A DNA stretch of 64,000 nucleotides from the NCBI GenBank assembly GCA_021521415.1, contig JAIQDT010000232.1, positions 558,001-622,000 of the forward strand, written 5' to 3'. This document shows, one piece after another, positions 54,580 through 64,000 of this stretch. How positions within the stretch are numbered: position 1 is the first letter of the stretch; each line of letters starts with the position of its first letter. Both the position numbers and the translations under genes were made by a program. Below the pieces are notes generated by a model that saw nothing but the letters and a program-made list of their open reading frames with translations, ran no database searches and was not told the DNA's origin. This DNA is from Bidens hawaiensis (taxonomy: Eukaryota > Streptophyta > Magnoliopsida > Asterales > Asteraceae).

Positions 54580-54613
54580 TTCCACCCGTGTCGTACACGG
54601 GTTAATAACCTAG
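54580..54613 (+). mobile_element. Helitron 3' terminus (hairpin and CTAG)
   Basis: ACCCGTGTCGTACACGGGT (54582-54600) is a hairpin with an 8-bp stem (ACCCGTGT/ACACGGGT) and a short loop. AATAACCTAG follows and the element ends at 54613 before T. It shares TTTCCACCCGT with the end at 168-191. Confidence 0.88.
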
Positions 54614-55199
54614 TATATATATATAATATTTAAACGAAAACATAAAAATCTTATGTGTCGCAATGTGGTTGTTCCTCCTTTTTTTTGAGTCACCAGATTT
54701 GCTTGATTTTTAAATGGAGGCTTTTCATGCATTTGACCCGAATTCATGGGTATGGGTCTTACCAAACCCAGATATTCCTTAAACGGATTATAACATCTCA
54801 TTAAATTAAAAATTATTCTCACCAAATTATTGATATAAAAATCCAATAAAATAAGATATACTATCTTATTTATTTTAAAAAAGATATATATATTATTTAA
54901 ATTAAAAACCCAATTTTATAGTAAAAATAATAAACAGGTCTTGGGTCTTATCAAACCATAAGTATATTATTAACTTTCATAAATATTATTTATAATTAAA
55001 AAAATCAATTTTATAGTAAAAGAAATAAACGGGTCTTTGGATCTTATCAAAACCATATATCTTTTAAATCGGGTTATAGCATCTCATTTATTTGTGAAAC
55101 ACTTTATCACCAAACCATAAGTATATTATTAACTTTCATACAATAAAAAAATATAAATTCAAAAAATAAATAAATAATAGAACAAATAATATAAAACAA
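54614..55199. other. AT-rich non-coding region with internal duplication
   Basis: It starts with a TA run and the right copy of the 50-bp repeat (54632-54680). Two diverged copies of a segment built on CCATAAGTATATTATTAACT lie near 54956 and 55115, each with nearby GGGTCTT...TTATCAAA sequence. A block around CATGCATTTGACCCGAATTC occurs at about 54727-54746 and again at 55321-55340. No gene is present. Confidence 0.6.
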
Positions 55200-55226
55200 C
55201 CCCCGTAATACGAGGATAAAAACTAG
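55200..55226 (+). mobile_element. Probable second Helitron 3' terminus
   Basis: CCCCGTAATACGAGG (55201-55215) forms a hairpin with one mismatch, followed by ATAAAAACTAG ending at 55226 before T. The layout equals the Helitron ends at 168-191 and 54582-54613. The 5' end is not identified, and no helicase is present in this copy. Confidence 0.6.
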
Positions 55227-55345
55227 TATATATATATAAACAAAACCTTTAAAAGTTTTCTGGTTGCTTCCTACATTCTCTCGAACCACCAGATTGTGTT
55301 ATTTCTAAATGGAGGTCTCTCATGCATTTGACCCGAATTCACGGG
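55227..55345. other. Flank repeating 54680-54745
   Basis: CACCAGAT...TAAATGGAGG...CATGCATTTGACCCGAATTC occurs here and at about 54690-54746 with moderate divergence. The unit may have been duplicated when a Helitron inserted between the copies. Confidence 0.5.
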
Positions 55346-56240
55346 TGTAAGGCCCCGTTACCGGTGCCCTACATTGGACGTTGAACTTACTCATAAACAC
55401 GGTTCTAAATATCTGAGTTAATTAAAACTTGCGCGGAATATAAAACTTCAACCATAATATATATTACATAACTTTCAAAACATCATAACATTTCCTTGAG
55501 ATGCAAGTATCTTCAATTCCATGTCATGTGTCCTCATCAGAGCTGCCTCATCCTACTCACCTGCGTGCAAATAATATTAACTTTGATCCCGTTGTTTCAA
55601 ATCCCTTAAAGATTGCGTTTATATCAGGTTTGTAGCCATCATAGGAAACAAGACATTATAAAACGACCATATGAAAAAATGATTTCAAGAATCGAAGGTG
55701 ATTTACTTACCTGGGATGGTTGAATTATAATGCTCGTTTTCTAGGCCACAAACCGTATTATATATGTCAATACTTTAAGTTGTCGTATTCGAGCGTTCCG
55801 GTCGCCATCCTAATTTTCGTGTGTTAAAACAACAGAACCATGATGGTTCGTGGACTAGTGTTTTGACATGACGTTGTATCTCGATTTATTGTGTTATTAT
55901 CGTTATTTGAGTTGAAAACGTGAAAAAGTCGCGGTGGTTCGTGCACATGTTTAGACTCCAACGTGGTGTTTTATAAAACTTTTTAGTGTCGGAATATCAA
56001 ATCATAGTGGTTCATGTACAATTTTCTTACTCTACAAATCTCAAAATCTCAAATTTTCAAGCTTTAACCTCTCAAAATCATTTACGTTATTGTTATTTAA
56101 ATACAAAACTTTATATTTTTATTTAACACTAACATATCCTCCTCACTAACTCTAGGATTCACAATAAAAAAAATTAAAATCTTACTTTATTTTTTTATAA
56201 TTTTTACCTCAAACTTATCCCATTTCTTTATATATTTTAG
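55346..56240 (-). repeat. Minus-strand LTR fragment(s) left of F
   Basis: Bases 55346-55569 match the 3' end of the A-type LTR on the minus strand (TGTAAGGCCCCGTTACCGG start in plus orientation). From about 55570 similarity to A ends. The following sequence on the minus strand contains ATATTCCGACACTAA, also seen in the G LTR, and a donor-like CCCAG/GTAAGT (about 55708-55718). It may be one variant LTR or a joint of two. F gag begins without its own LTR near 56240. Confidence 0.55.
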
Positions 56241-56286
56241 CATACCTCCGGTAATTCGCCACCTGCGCAAGAATTCCAACCGACGT

Positions 56287-57420
56287 ATGGCCGCGTTCAT
56301 CGTCAAGCAAATGGCCGCTGTGATTCCCGAACTTATAACCCAAATCCAAGCTACACCCATTGTTTCACCCATCGAACCCAAACCCGCATCTTACTTGTTT
56401 AAGCAATTTACAAGTGCTAACCCTACCGAGTACTTTGGAACCAACTGTGCGACTACTTTGTTGCAATGGTTTGAATTGATTGAGAGCGTGCTCCGACACA
56501 GCCAGTGCCCCGAAGAGAAAAAGACTAATTTCGCCTTGATCATGTTTAGAAAAACGACTCTTACGTGGTGGGGTAGTGTCATGCACCTCCAAGGATCGAA
56601 AACGACTATGATTCTTCCATGGTTTGATCTCAAGGCACTCATGATGAAGAAGTTTTGTCCCAAGCACGAACTTCAAAAGCTCGAGGAGGAATTTTGGAAC
56701 CTCTAGCAGGAATGTGGTGATAATGCCGCTTATTCATTACGTTTCCATGAGCTGAGCATCCTCGTCCCTCACTTGGTTACCCCTACCGAACGTGAACTTG
56801 ACAAATATATTGGGGGTCTACCAATGCAAATCCGAGACTCAGCAATGACTAGCAAACCCGTGAACCATGAGGACGCTATCACTCCAGCCGGTGCGCTATT
56901 GGAAAACCATGTGAAAGCGGGTACACTAACCTCAAGAAGTCAAGTGAGAATGCCAAGCCCGAACCCGCACCGCAAGCCAAGGTTGAACATGCACCACAAG
57001 CCATTAACTACTCAAACTCCTCCCGTCACAACAACAACAACAAGAAACCCAAGACCAACTACCAAAACTATGTCGTTACCCAACCCCAACCTCAACAACA
57101 AACCCAAGCTCCACCCCGAACCCAAAGACCCTATACCAGTATCGCCCCGCTATGCAACAATTGCCAACTCCACCACCCATCAAACATGCCTTGTCGGCAT
57201 TGTACCATTTGTAACCGACTTGGCCATCTCAACGCCACCTGCAGATCCGCACAACAAACCCAACCTAACCAACCAAACTAACCAAGGACCTTTACCCAAA
57301 ATGCCCAAAACCGATATGCACCCTACCCGCAAAACAAACCCCAACAACTTGCTTCAATTGCGGTGATCCTAACCATTTCCGCAACAATTGTCCTCGCCTC
57401 GCATATGCTAACCAAACCGT
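56287..57420 (+). pseudogene. gag: gag of element F
   Basis: The first frame (56287-56706) carries the capsid-type domain: YFGTNCATTLLQWFELIESV, LTWWGSV and LKALMMKKFCPKHELQKLEE. It ends at TAG 56704-56706, followed by CAG GAA; homology continues in the same frame (YIGGLPMQIRD near 56811) and slips near 56930. Proline-, asparagine- and glutamine-rich sequence follows. Two CCHC zinc knuckles are readable in other frames: CTICNRLGHLNATC (about 57206-57247) and CFNCGDPNHFRNNC (about 57351-57392). These bind RNA in intact Gag. The 197-residue frame at 56773-57366 is only partly in the gag frame, and its Pro/Thr/Asn-rich C-terminal part is probably out of frame. Confidence 0.82.
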
Positions 57421-58448
57421 GACAGTGCCCTATTACCAAACCCAAGCCTACCAAGTCCAAACCTACCAATCTCAACTTCCCCAACTCAATGCACCACTCA
57501 TCCAACCCATGCAAGCCATCCAACCCAGGCAAGCCATACAATCCCACCTCCTCCTCCACCTCAAGTAACCCAAGGAAACCATTGCAATCAAGGGCGAGCT
57601 TTTATGATGAATGCTAATCAAGCTCAAGTGGCAAACGATGTTGTGGACGGTATGTTTTTAGTGAACCATCATTTGGCTTCTATTTTATTTGATAACAGTG
57701 CCGATAAAAGTTTTATTTCTTTGAAATTTGAGTCTAAACTTGCTATGCCTCGAACCAAGCTTTCCCGGCCGTTTTCTATTGAAGTCGCTAATGGCAATTC
57801 CATTACCATTAATTCCGCCGTCCGCGATTGTATTCTTATCCTTGCTAATCATAAATTCTCCATCGATCTCATCTCAATGCAAATGGGAAGTTTCGATGTC
57901 ATAGTAGGCATGGATTGGTTATCTTTGCACCGTGTCAAAGTTGTTTGTTTCGATAAATTCATTCGCATTCCGCTCGTCAACGGTAAAATTCTTAAAGTCT
58001 TTGGCAAAGCAACTTGTAGAAGGCTTAATCTCATGTCGTGCTCTCAGTCGCAAAAATACTTACGCCAAAAGTATGCTCCGTTTCTAACTCTTGCGGTGAT
58101 AAAAGACAAAAAGGAAAGGAAAATCCAAGATATTTCCATTGTTCGTGATTTCCTCGATGTCTTTCCCGATGATGTCTTCGGTCTTCCACCCGTTTGTCCG
58201 ATTGAATTCCATATCGATCTTGTGCCCGATGCATTGCCCGTGATCAAGGCTCCTTATCGTCTAGCCCCATCGGAAATGCAAGAATCATCGAACCAACTCG
58301 AAGAACTTTCAAATAAAGGTTTCATTCGTCCAAGCTCTTCTCCTTGGGGCGCTCCCGTTCACTTCGTGAAAAAGAAGGATGGTTCATTTCGCATGTTCAT
58401 CGATTATCAAGAACTTAACAAACTCACTATTAAAAATCGTTATCCTTG
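57421..58448 (+). pseudogene. pol: Protease and N-terminal reverse transcriptase of F
   Basis: The frame is open 57604-58557, with homology until about 58448. In the protease the catalytic triplet reads DNSAD instead of DSGAD or DTGAD (57691-57705), so the Asp is kept but the following residues are changed. MGSFDVIVGMDWLSL follows. The linker VFGLPPVCPIEFHIDLVP leads to RLAPSEMQESSNQLEEL and [20 protein letters not shown]. The CIDYRELNK motif is FIDYQELNK. The frame is lost near 58448, and the [12 protein letters not shown] region is read in other frames. Bases 57421-57603 are a Gln/Pro-rich linker. Confidence 0.85.
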
Positions 58449-58850
58449 CCACGAATTGACGACCTTTTTGACCAACTTCAAGACGCAATTTGTTTATCAA
58501 AAATCGATCTTTGATCGGGTTACCATCAGTTGCGTTTTCGCGAAGAAGACTTTCTAAAAACCGCTTTTCGTACTCGATATGGACATTTCAAATTTTTGGT
58601 CATGCCCTTCGGGTTAACCAATGCACCCGCGGTGTTTATAGACCTCATGAACCGCGTTTGCAAACCGTTCCATGATAAATTCGTTATTGTCTTTATTGAT
58701 GTCATCCTTATCTTTTCTAAATCCAAAGCCGAACATGAACATCATTTGCGTTCCAATCTCGAACTCCTTAGAAACGAACGAATCTATGCCAAATTCTCCA
58801 AATGTGAATTTTGGGTAGAGGAATTTCAATTTTTGGGAAATCGTAAATGA
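58449..58850 (+). pseudogene. pol: Reverse transcriptase palm of F
   Basis: The frame 58530-58850 holds [20 protein letters not shown] and the catalytic motif as FIDVIL: the second Asp is Val (58701-58703), which abolishes polymerase activity. The [16 protein letters not shown] block follows and the frame is lost near 58845. Confidence 0.88.
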
Positions 58851-59564
58851 CAAAGGTATTCATTTTGATCCCGCTAAAATTGAGGCCGTTAAGGATTGGA
58901 AAACTCCAACGACTCCTACTGAAATTCGATCATTCCTCGGTTTGGCCGGGTATTATCGGCGTTTCATTCGGAATTTTTCCAAAATCTCTTTGCCGCTAAC
59001 CTCCCTCACTCATAAAGGAAAACCATTCGATTGGGGTTCCAAGAAAGAGGAAGCATTTCATACTCTCAAGGACATGCTTTGCAATGCTCCCGTTCTTCCC
59101 TTCCCGATGGAAACGACGATTTTGTTGTATTTTGCGATGCCTCCCATCAAGGCCTTGGTTATGTTCTCATGCAACGAGGTCAAGTCATCACCTACACATC
59201 GAGGAAACTTAAGGTCAATGAGAAGAATTATATGACTCATGATCTCGAACTTGGTGCCGTCGTTTTCGCTCTGAAAATCTGGAGACATTACCTTTATGGT
59301 ACAAAATGTATGGTTTTTACCGATCATAAAACCCTTCAACATATTTTTGACCAAAAAGATCTCAACATGAGACAACGACGATGGGCCGAATTACTTAGTG
59401 ATTATGATTGCGAGATTCGCTACCATCCCGGTAAAGAGAATGTTGTCGCCGACGCCCTAAGTCGAAAGTTTAATGTTAAATCTGTTATGCTTTTAAGCGT
59501 TGTTGTTCAACCGATCTTCAAATCCGTATCTTTCAAGCTCAGCGTACCTCCGCTGAGAAGGTAA
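58851..59564 (+). pseudogene. pol: Reverse transcriptase connection and RNase H of F
   Basis: [20 protein letters not shown] and [18 protein letters not shown] lie in one frame (about 58875-59105). The frame then slips to that of 59031-59564, with [56 protein letters not shown] and VVADALSRK, a complete-looking RNase H. The sequence after 59475 diverges. Confidence 0.88.
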
Positions 59565-60178
59565 CATGTATGAAAAATGTCATGTGGAGCCGAACTTCAA
59601 CTCGAAACCAAACCCGATGGTCTTTTGTACTTTCTTAATCGTTTGGGGGTTCCCAATCGTGATGATCTTCGTACTTTATTCCAGACGAAGCTCACAATTC
59701 GCGGTATTCTGTTCATCCCATTGCAGATAAATTGTATTTCGATCTTCGTGCTACCTTTTGGTGGCCGGGTATGAAAAAGGACGTAGCGTTGTTTGTATCT
59801 AAATGTCTTACTTGCTCAAAAGTCAAAGCCAAACATCAAAGACCTTTTGGTCTACTCGAGCAACCACCGATCCCCGTTTGGAAATGGGAAGACATTGCTA
59901 TGGACTTTATCACTAAACTACCCAACACCCAAAAAGGAAACGATAGTATTTGGGTGATCATTGATCGTTTAACAAAGTTTGATCATTTCATTCTGATTCG
60001 CGAGAAGTATTCTGTCGAGAAGCTTGCTCAAATCTATGTTCAGGAAATTGTGTGCCGACACGGTTTGCCATTGTCTATCATCTCCGATCATGATGCTCGT
60101 TTTACTTCTCATTTTTATCGATCTCTTCAAGAAACCTTGGGAACACGTCTCGATCTTAGCACCGCTTATCATCCTTAA
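59565..60178 (+). pseudogene. pol: Integrase zinc domain and core of F
   Basis: Traces at 59577-59720 (LETKPDGLLYFLNRLGVPNR) lead, after slips, to the HHCC domain and the frame 59732-60178: [29 protein letters not shown] with the first Asp, [12 protein letters not shown] with the second. TAA at 60176-60178 replaces the conserved Gln codon before TDG, the same codon that is a stop in A (12391-12393). A second TAA follows at 60185-60187. Confidence 0.87.
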
Positions 60179-60920
60179 ACAGACGGTTAATCCGAACGTA
60201 CGATTCAAACACTCGAGGATATGCTACGAGCGTATATTCTTGATTTCGGTGGGAATTGGGATTATCGCATCCCTTTCATTGAGTTTTCGTATAACAGCAG
60301 TTATCATTCTAGCATCGAGATGACTCCTTTTGAAGCTCTTTACGGTCATAAATGTCGTTCTCCTGTTAGTTGGAACGAAGTCGGTAAAGCTCAAATCACG
60401 GGACCTGAAATGGTCCAAGAAACCACTGATGTGAATGATCAAATCCGTAAGAATCTCCTAGCCACTAGAAGTCGTCAAAAGAGTTACATCGACAAACGGC
60501 GAAAACCGATCGAATTTAATGTTGACGATCTTGTCCTTCTAAAAGTATCTCCTTGGAAGGGGGTAGTCCGTTTTGGAAAGAAGGGTAAGCTAGCTCCTCC
60601 TTTCGTTGGTCCTTTCAAAATTCTTGAACGTGTTGGGAAGGTAGCTTATCGACTCGAACTACCGCAAGAATCTCAACAAGTGCTTAGTCGAGGGTAATCT
60701 CCATATACCTCTCGACGAAGTACATGTCGACGAGTCGATGATTATGGTTGAACGACCCGTTGAGATCATGGATCGCAGCGAGAAGAAAACCAAGCGTAGT
60801 CGTATTCGGTTAGTCAAAGTTCGATGGAAATCACGGCGTGACGCGGAGTTTACTTGGGAACGAGAAGACACAATGAAAGAGAAGTATCCACACTTGTTTG
60901 CATCATCATCTTTGTCTTAA
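60179..60920 (+). pseudogene. pol: Integrase C-terminus and chromodomain-like tail of F
   Basis: The region [20 protein letters not shown] holds the third catalytic residue. FSYNSSYHSSIEMTPFEALY and [20 protein letters not shown] follow in the frame 60221-60697. A deletion of some tens of bases near 60672 removes the [17 protein letters not shown] block and shifts the frame. The end is read in the frame 60738-60920 (MVERPVEIMD, KVRWKSRRDAEFTWE, YPHLF), the chromodomain-like tail. The natural stop is at 60918-60920. Confidence 0.87.
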
Positions 60921-60953
60921 TTTCGGGAAGAAATTTCTTAAAGTAGGGGATAC
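60919..60953 (+). other. Pre-LTR hairpin and polypurine tract of F
   Basis: AATTTC (60919-60924) pairs with GAAATT (60930-60935); the closing G-C pair seen in other elements is lost (CGAAA is AGAAA). A tract AAAGTAGGGGA follows and the LTR starts at 60954, 18 nt after the hairpin. Confidence 0.7.
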
Positions 60954-63318
60954 TGTGACATTGGTCAAAATCGGGTCCCGTTTGTACTCGTTTGGATTCG
61001 TTTTTGATCAGTTTATTCTGTAAACCGACTCGTTTTGTAAACTGAAACTTATGAAATAATCAAAATGATGGATTTTATGTTACAATATTGTTTTACACTT
61101 TTTTGGTCTTGAAAACATCCTTTTCGGTCCTTAAAACGCGTTAAAAACACTTAAAACGAACTTCGGGGGTCAAAATATCATTTTTGAAAGTGTTAAAAAA
61201 AGTTTCAGATCTACCCCGCTGCGCCGCGCAACTGGGGAACTTCTTGAGCTCGCGGGAAGCGGCCACCTGCAGACAGAAATTTTTCTTGTGTTCCCTTGTG
61301 TGTTTATTGTCCAACGAATCCGAATTTTAAGCATTAAACCTCTTGTTTAACCCACTTAAGCTTGTCCTATAAATACCCAACCATTTCCAACATAAATCCC
61401 TACTCATAACTCTTTCCCTCACTCAAAAATTCAAGATCATACAAGGTTATTTTCAAGTTTATGTCAAGTTTGACTTCCAAAGTCAAACTATGCTAGTTTT
61501 TCATTTTTGTTTGCTTAACTTAGTCTAACTTAATACTTGAATCATGTGGCACAACATATATATAATACAACCCATGTTACCTTTGGTATTTACTAATCCG
61601 GCCTCGGTTGGTTAAGTTTCAAGCCTTGTAAGGCAAGGCTACATGGAGGACTTTCTTGGTCTTTGTTATATACTTTCCGCACCTAACCATCTAACTTTAT
61701 TATTTCTTACTAACCATGCTAACTTATACTTATCTTGCTTATTTATCAAGTTCCATGGTTATGGGTTTGAAGAGTCTATGCCTCCGTTTAACCGTAAATA
61801 GCTCCAACCTGTAAACCGAACTTTGTTTACTAGTTTTGTTAAATAATTGTTTAAACATGTTTTATATAGATTTAAACTTCTAAAATCATTTATACAAGTT
61901 CTTTGATATTTGGGCATGTGGAAACCATCTATGAACTTATTGTGAGATGGAACCGAACCAAACCAAACTAAACCGAATTTCAATCGCTTAAGACACACAA
62001 GTGTGTTTTTAGCTATCAAGACTTGTATATTTATTTAAAAATACTTTTCAAACTGATTTTAAATATTTTATTAAAGTAGTTAGAATGTTGAATCCAACTT
62101 GATCTTATAACAAGTTTGGACCGACAAAACCGAACACTCGCTTAACGTGCGTTTTTGTTCTATGACAATAGAACTACATACTTGGTTAAGTGTTAATATA
62201 ATTTTATGAGTTATCTCATAACATTTAATATTCTGGAAAGTTGACTTTGGGTTTGACCAATTATCAAGACCCGAACCAACAACCCGAACACTCGTTAAAA
62301 CCTGTTTTAGTATCTATATTCCAAAGGAACTTGCATTCTTGCATTTTTACCCACCTTATTACTTAACATAGGTTGAGTAAATATTAAGGTTAGATACTTT
62401 AACCCGGTTTCGAGCAAACTTACATTTTTAAAGGGTTATTATTACAATTTCTTAAATAGTTACTTTTAAACCTTAAACTTTAAATGCTTACATCTCTTAT
62501 CTTTTATTTTAAAGCAAACCTAAAACAACCTTTCTAATTCAAGACTTTTATTTTTTATTTTAGGCCTTTCTCGTTAGACTCGTCATTCCGTTTTCCCGAC
62601 TTTTCCGAACCAAGTTTAATACTTAAATGCGAGTACTTTCATACCCCGTGTTCCATCTTAAATGTGAGTACCAACTAAATGCTTTATACTTGAATCTTAA
62701 ACCACAAACGTTATTGTATACTTTACTTAAATAATTGCTCGATTTGGTGTTCTATAATTATATGCCTATGTGTTTATCACTTTTGGTTTGTGGAACTATA
62801 AAATCCTAGTCTATTTGGAAACCCTATAGAAAGGTGTCGTTAACGTAATGCAATTAACGATAACTATAAAATCCTAGACTATTTGGCATCCCCTTATAGC
62901 TAGGTGTCGCTAATGTGTTAGCGATATCTATTTATCCAAGTTTTTGTTTTTATTTATTGTTTCGTATACGAGTTTTGTGGCTTTCCTTACTATATACTAT
63001 TATGCTCAAACTTATGAATTGCTCACCAGCCTTTGTGTTGACAAACTTTATTTTATGAAATGTTACAGGTTTGCATTTTGGTTGATTATAGAGCTTGAAG
63101 AAAACGTCACAAATACCTTTAGGATGTTAGCAAAATGAACAATATGTTTAATTGCTATATTTTGTGATGATCATTGTATGAACAAGCATGTTATGTGACG
63201 TTATGATTTTATGAAATTCAACGAGTTGTTATATATTGTCGCTTTAAATAGTGTCATGCACTTATGAGCAATCCGTCGCATCCCGGCATGTTCCGCCGCC
63301 TTTGGTCGGGCTGTGACA
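60954..63318 (+). repeat. Element F 3' LTR
   Basis: This 2365-bp LTR reads TGTGACATTGG...GGGCTGTGACA. CCTATAAATACC (about 61370) is a likely TATA region. Near its end GCTCACCAGCCTTTGTGTTGAC parallels the G LTR (CTCACCAACCCTGTGTTGAC), so F and G are related families. It contains two related blocks around CTATAAAATCCTAG at about 62797 and 62864. The next bases (GTTCA) belong to a minus-strand LTR fragment. Confidence 0.85.
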
Positions 63319-64000
63319 GTTCATTCATACATAAATGATATAAGACATACACTTACCACTTAAGGTAAGTGTATTAACTAATCACATAGAGTATGCACAC
63401 AACCCCGAAAACATAACAAGGAAGTGGGGCTAGAAACTCACCTGAATGTGGTTACGTTCACCGTTAATGGTTATCCCTTTCTTTAGCTGTGCGCGACTAA
63501 CTGTATAACAATTACACGTATCAATTAACTATCACCACCCATGTCGCGTTTCTAGTTTAATTATTACCCTCAACGAACGGGGGTACGGGGGCAGCGCCCT
63601 GGCAGTGGGGTTCTAGGGGAGGCAGCCCCTTGCGGGGTCCAAGTGGCAGAGCCCCTGGATAGGGTTAAGCTGTCTTAACATATTTTCCATTAGGATTTTA
63701 AATTATTATCTAATTCTCTAACTCAACGCTATAATGAATTAAGCCTAATTCGTTATCTCAATATAACGAACGGGTGAACTGATTCGTTATCTTAACATAA
63801 CGAAGGGGTGAACTGATTCGTTATCTCGACATAACAAATGTGTGAACTAATTCATTTTCTTGACAGAACAAATTGGGTGCACTAATTCGTTATCTGGACA
63901 TAATGAATGGCATCAATCTCATCCAGACTTTGACTCAGAGGTCAAAGTCAAAATCGCCAAGAACTGTAAACAGTCAACAGACATCAGATTTGCAATTAAC
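63319..64000 (-). repeat. Minus-strand E-type LTR fragment, runs off the window
   Basis: The order on the minus strand matches the E LTR: ATTCGTTA array (63725-63910), GC-rich block (63577-63662), a splice-donor-like CAG/GTGAGT (about 63439-63447), the GGGGTTGTG block and the ACACTTACC/GGTAAGTGT inverted repeat (63349-63372). It begins abruptly after F, and about 600 bases expected between it and the fragment at 55346-55569 are absent, so the two may not be halves of one LTR. Confidence 0.75.

Larger units (their letters stand above)
56241..63318 (+). mobile_element. Element F: 5'-truncated Ty3/gypsy element
   Basis: F has decayed gag (56287-57420), protease to integrase (57604-60676), a chromodomain-like end (to 60920), a hairpin and polypurine tract (60919-60953) and a full 3' LTR (60954-63318). 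No 5' LTR or primer site is found to the left; gag coding abuts foreign LTR sequence. Domain order gag-protease-RT-RNase H-integrase marks Ty3/gypsy, and the C-terminal end is like that of A and G. At least eight frameshifts or stops and mutated catalytic residues show a long-dead copy. Confidence 0.88.

Noticed and set aside
56773..57366. 197-residue Pro/Thr/Asn-rich frame in F as a separate gene
   Set aside because: Its start is ordinary Gag, and its later part is out of frame relative to the zinc knuckles, which are readable in other frames of the same DNA.

Overview
The window looks like nuclear heterochromatin from a large, repeat-rich flowering-plant genome. It is AT-rich, every protein-coding signal belongs to a transposable element, and the retroelement primer sites match plant initiator tRNA-Met. 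I see no host gene, tRNA, rRNA or CRISPR array. A eudicot is likely, but the sequence alone does not fix the family.

Left part (1-29223): a Helitron 3' end (1-191) and AT-rich filler precede a stack of nested Ty3/gypsy elements. The outermost, D (+), is bounded by AATTA duplications at 987-991 and 29224-29228. Its 5' LTR is cut after 78 bp by an E-type LTR (1070-2843). That LTR is cut by B (-, 2844-22047), a gag-only element with 2.2-kb LTRs and no pol. B's gag is cut by A (+, 5945-19096, GCAAT duplication), a broken gag-pol chromovirus-like element. A's 3' LTR is cut by I (14411-18112), a short non-coding LTR element with inverted LTR copies at both ends. B's 5' LTR also serves as the 3' LTR of a second gag-only unit, C, whose leader meets D's leader head to head near 23491.

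Middle part (29224-55345): non-coding AT-rich DNA with TA microsatellites precedes G, a young LTR-interior-LTR-interior-LTR array (32260-52029, repeat unit 8548 bp). Its middle LTR is a chimera of the two outer LTRs, the mark of unequal crossing-over. Each interior has an extra acidic, coiled-coil-like ORF before gag, and the same disabling mutations in gag-pol. To the right lie a Helitron helicase fragment with a clear Helitron 3' end (54613) and a second Helitron-like 3' end (55226).

Right part (55346-64000): minus-strand LTR fragments flank F (+), a 5'-truncated and heavily mutated Ty3/gypsy element with a complete 3' LTR (60954-63318).

Across families three cis signals recur. First, a hairpin of the form N2-TTTCG-loop-CGAAA-N2' lies 15-19 nt before the 3' LTR, with compensatory changes between elements. 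Second, a perfect 18-bp palindrome sits exactly 8 bp upstream of the TATA position in five LTRs. Third, a strong splice donor lies inside the LTR with an acceptor just upstream of the gag start. These cis signals, the gag-only B/C family and the chimeric-LTR array are the most interesting content.
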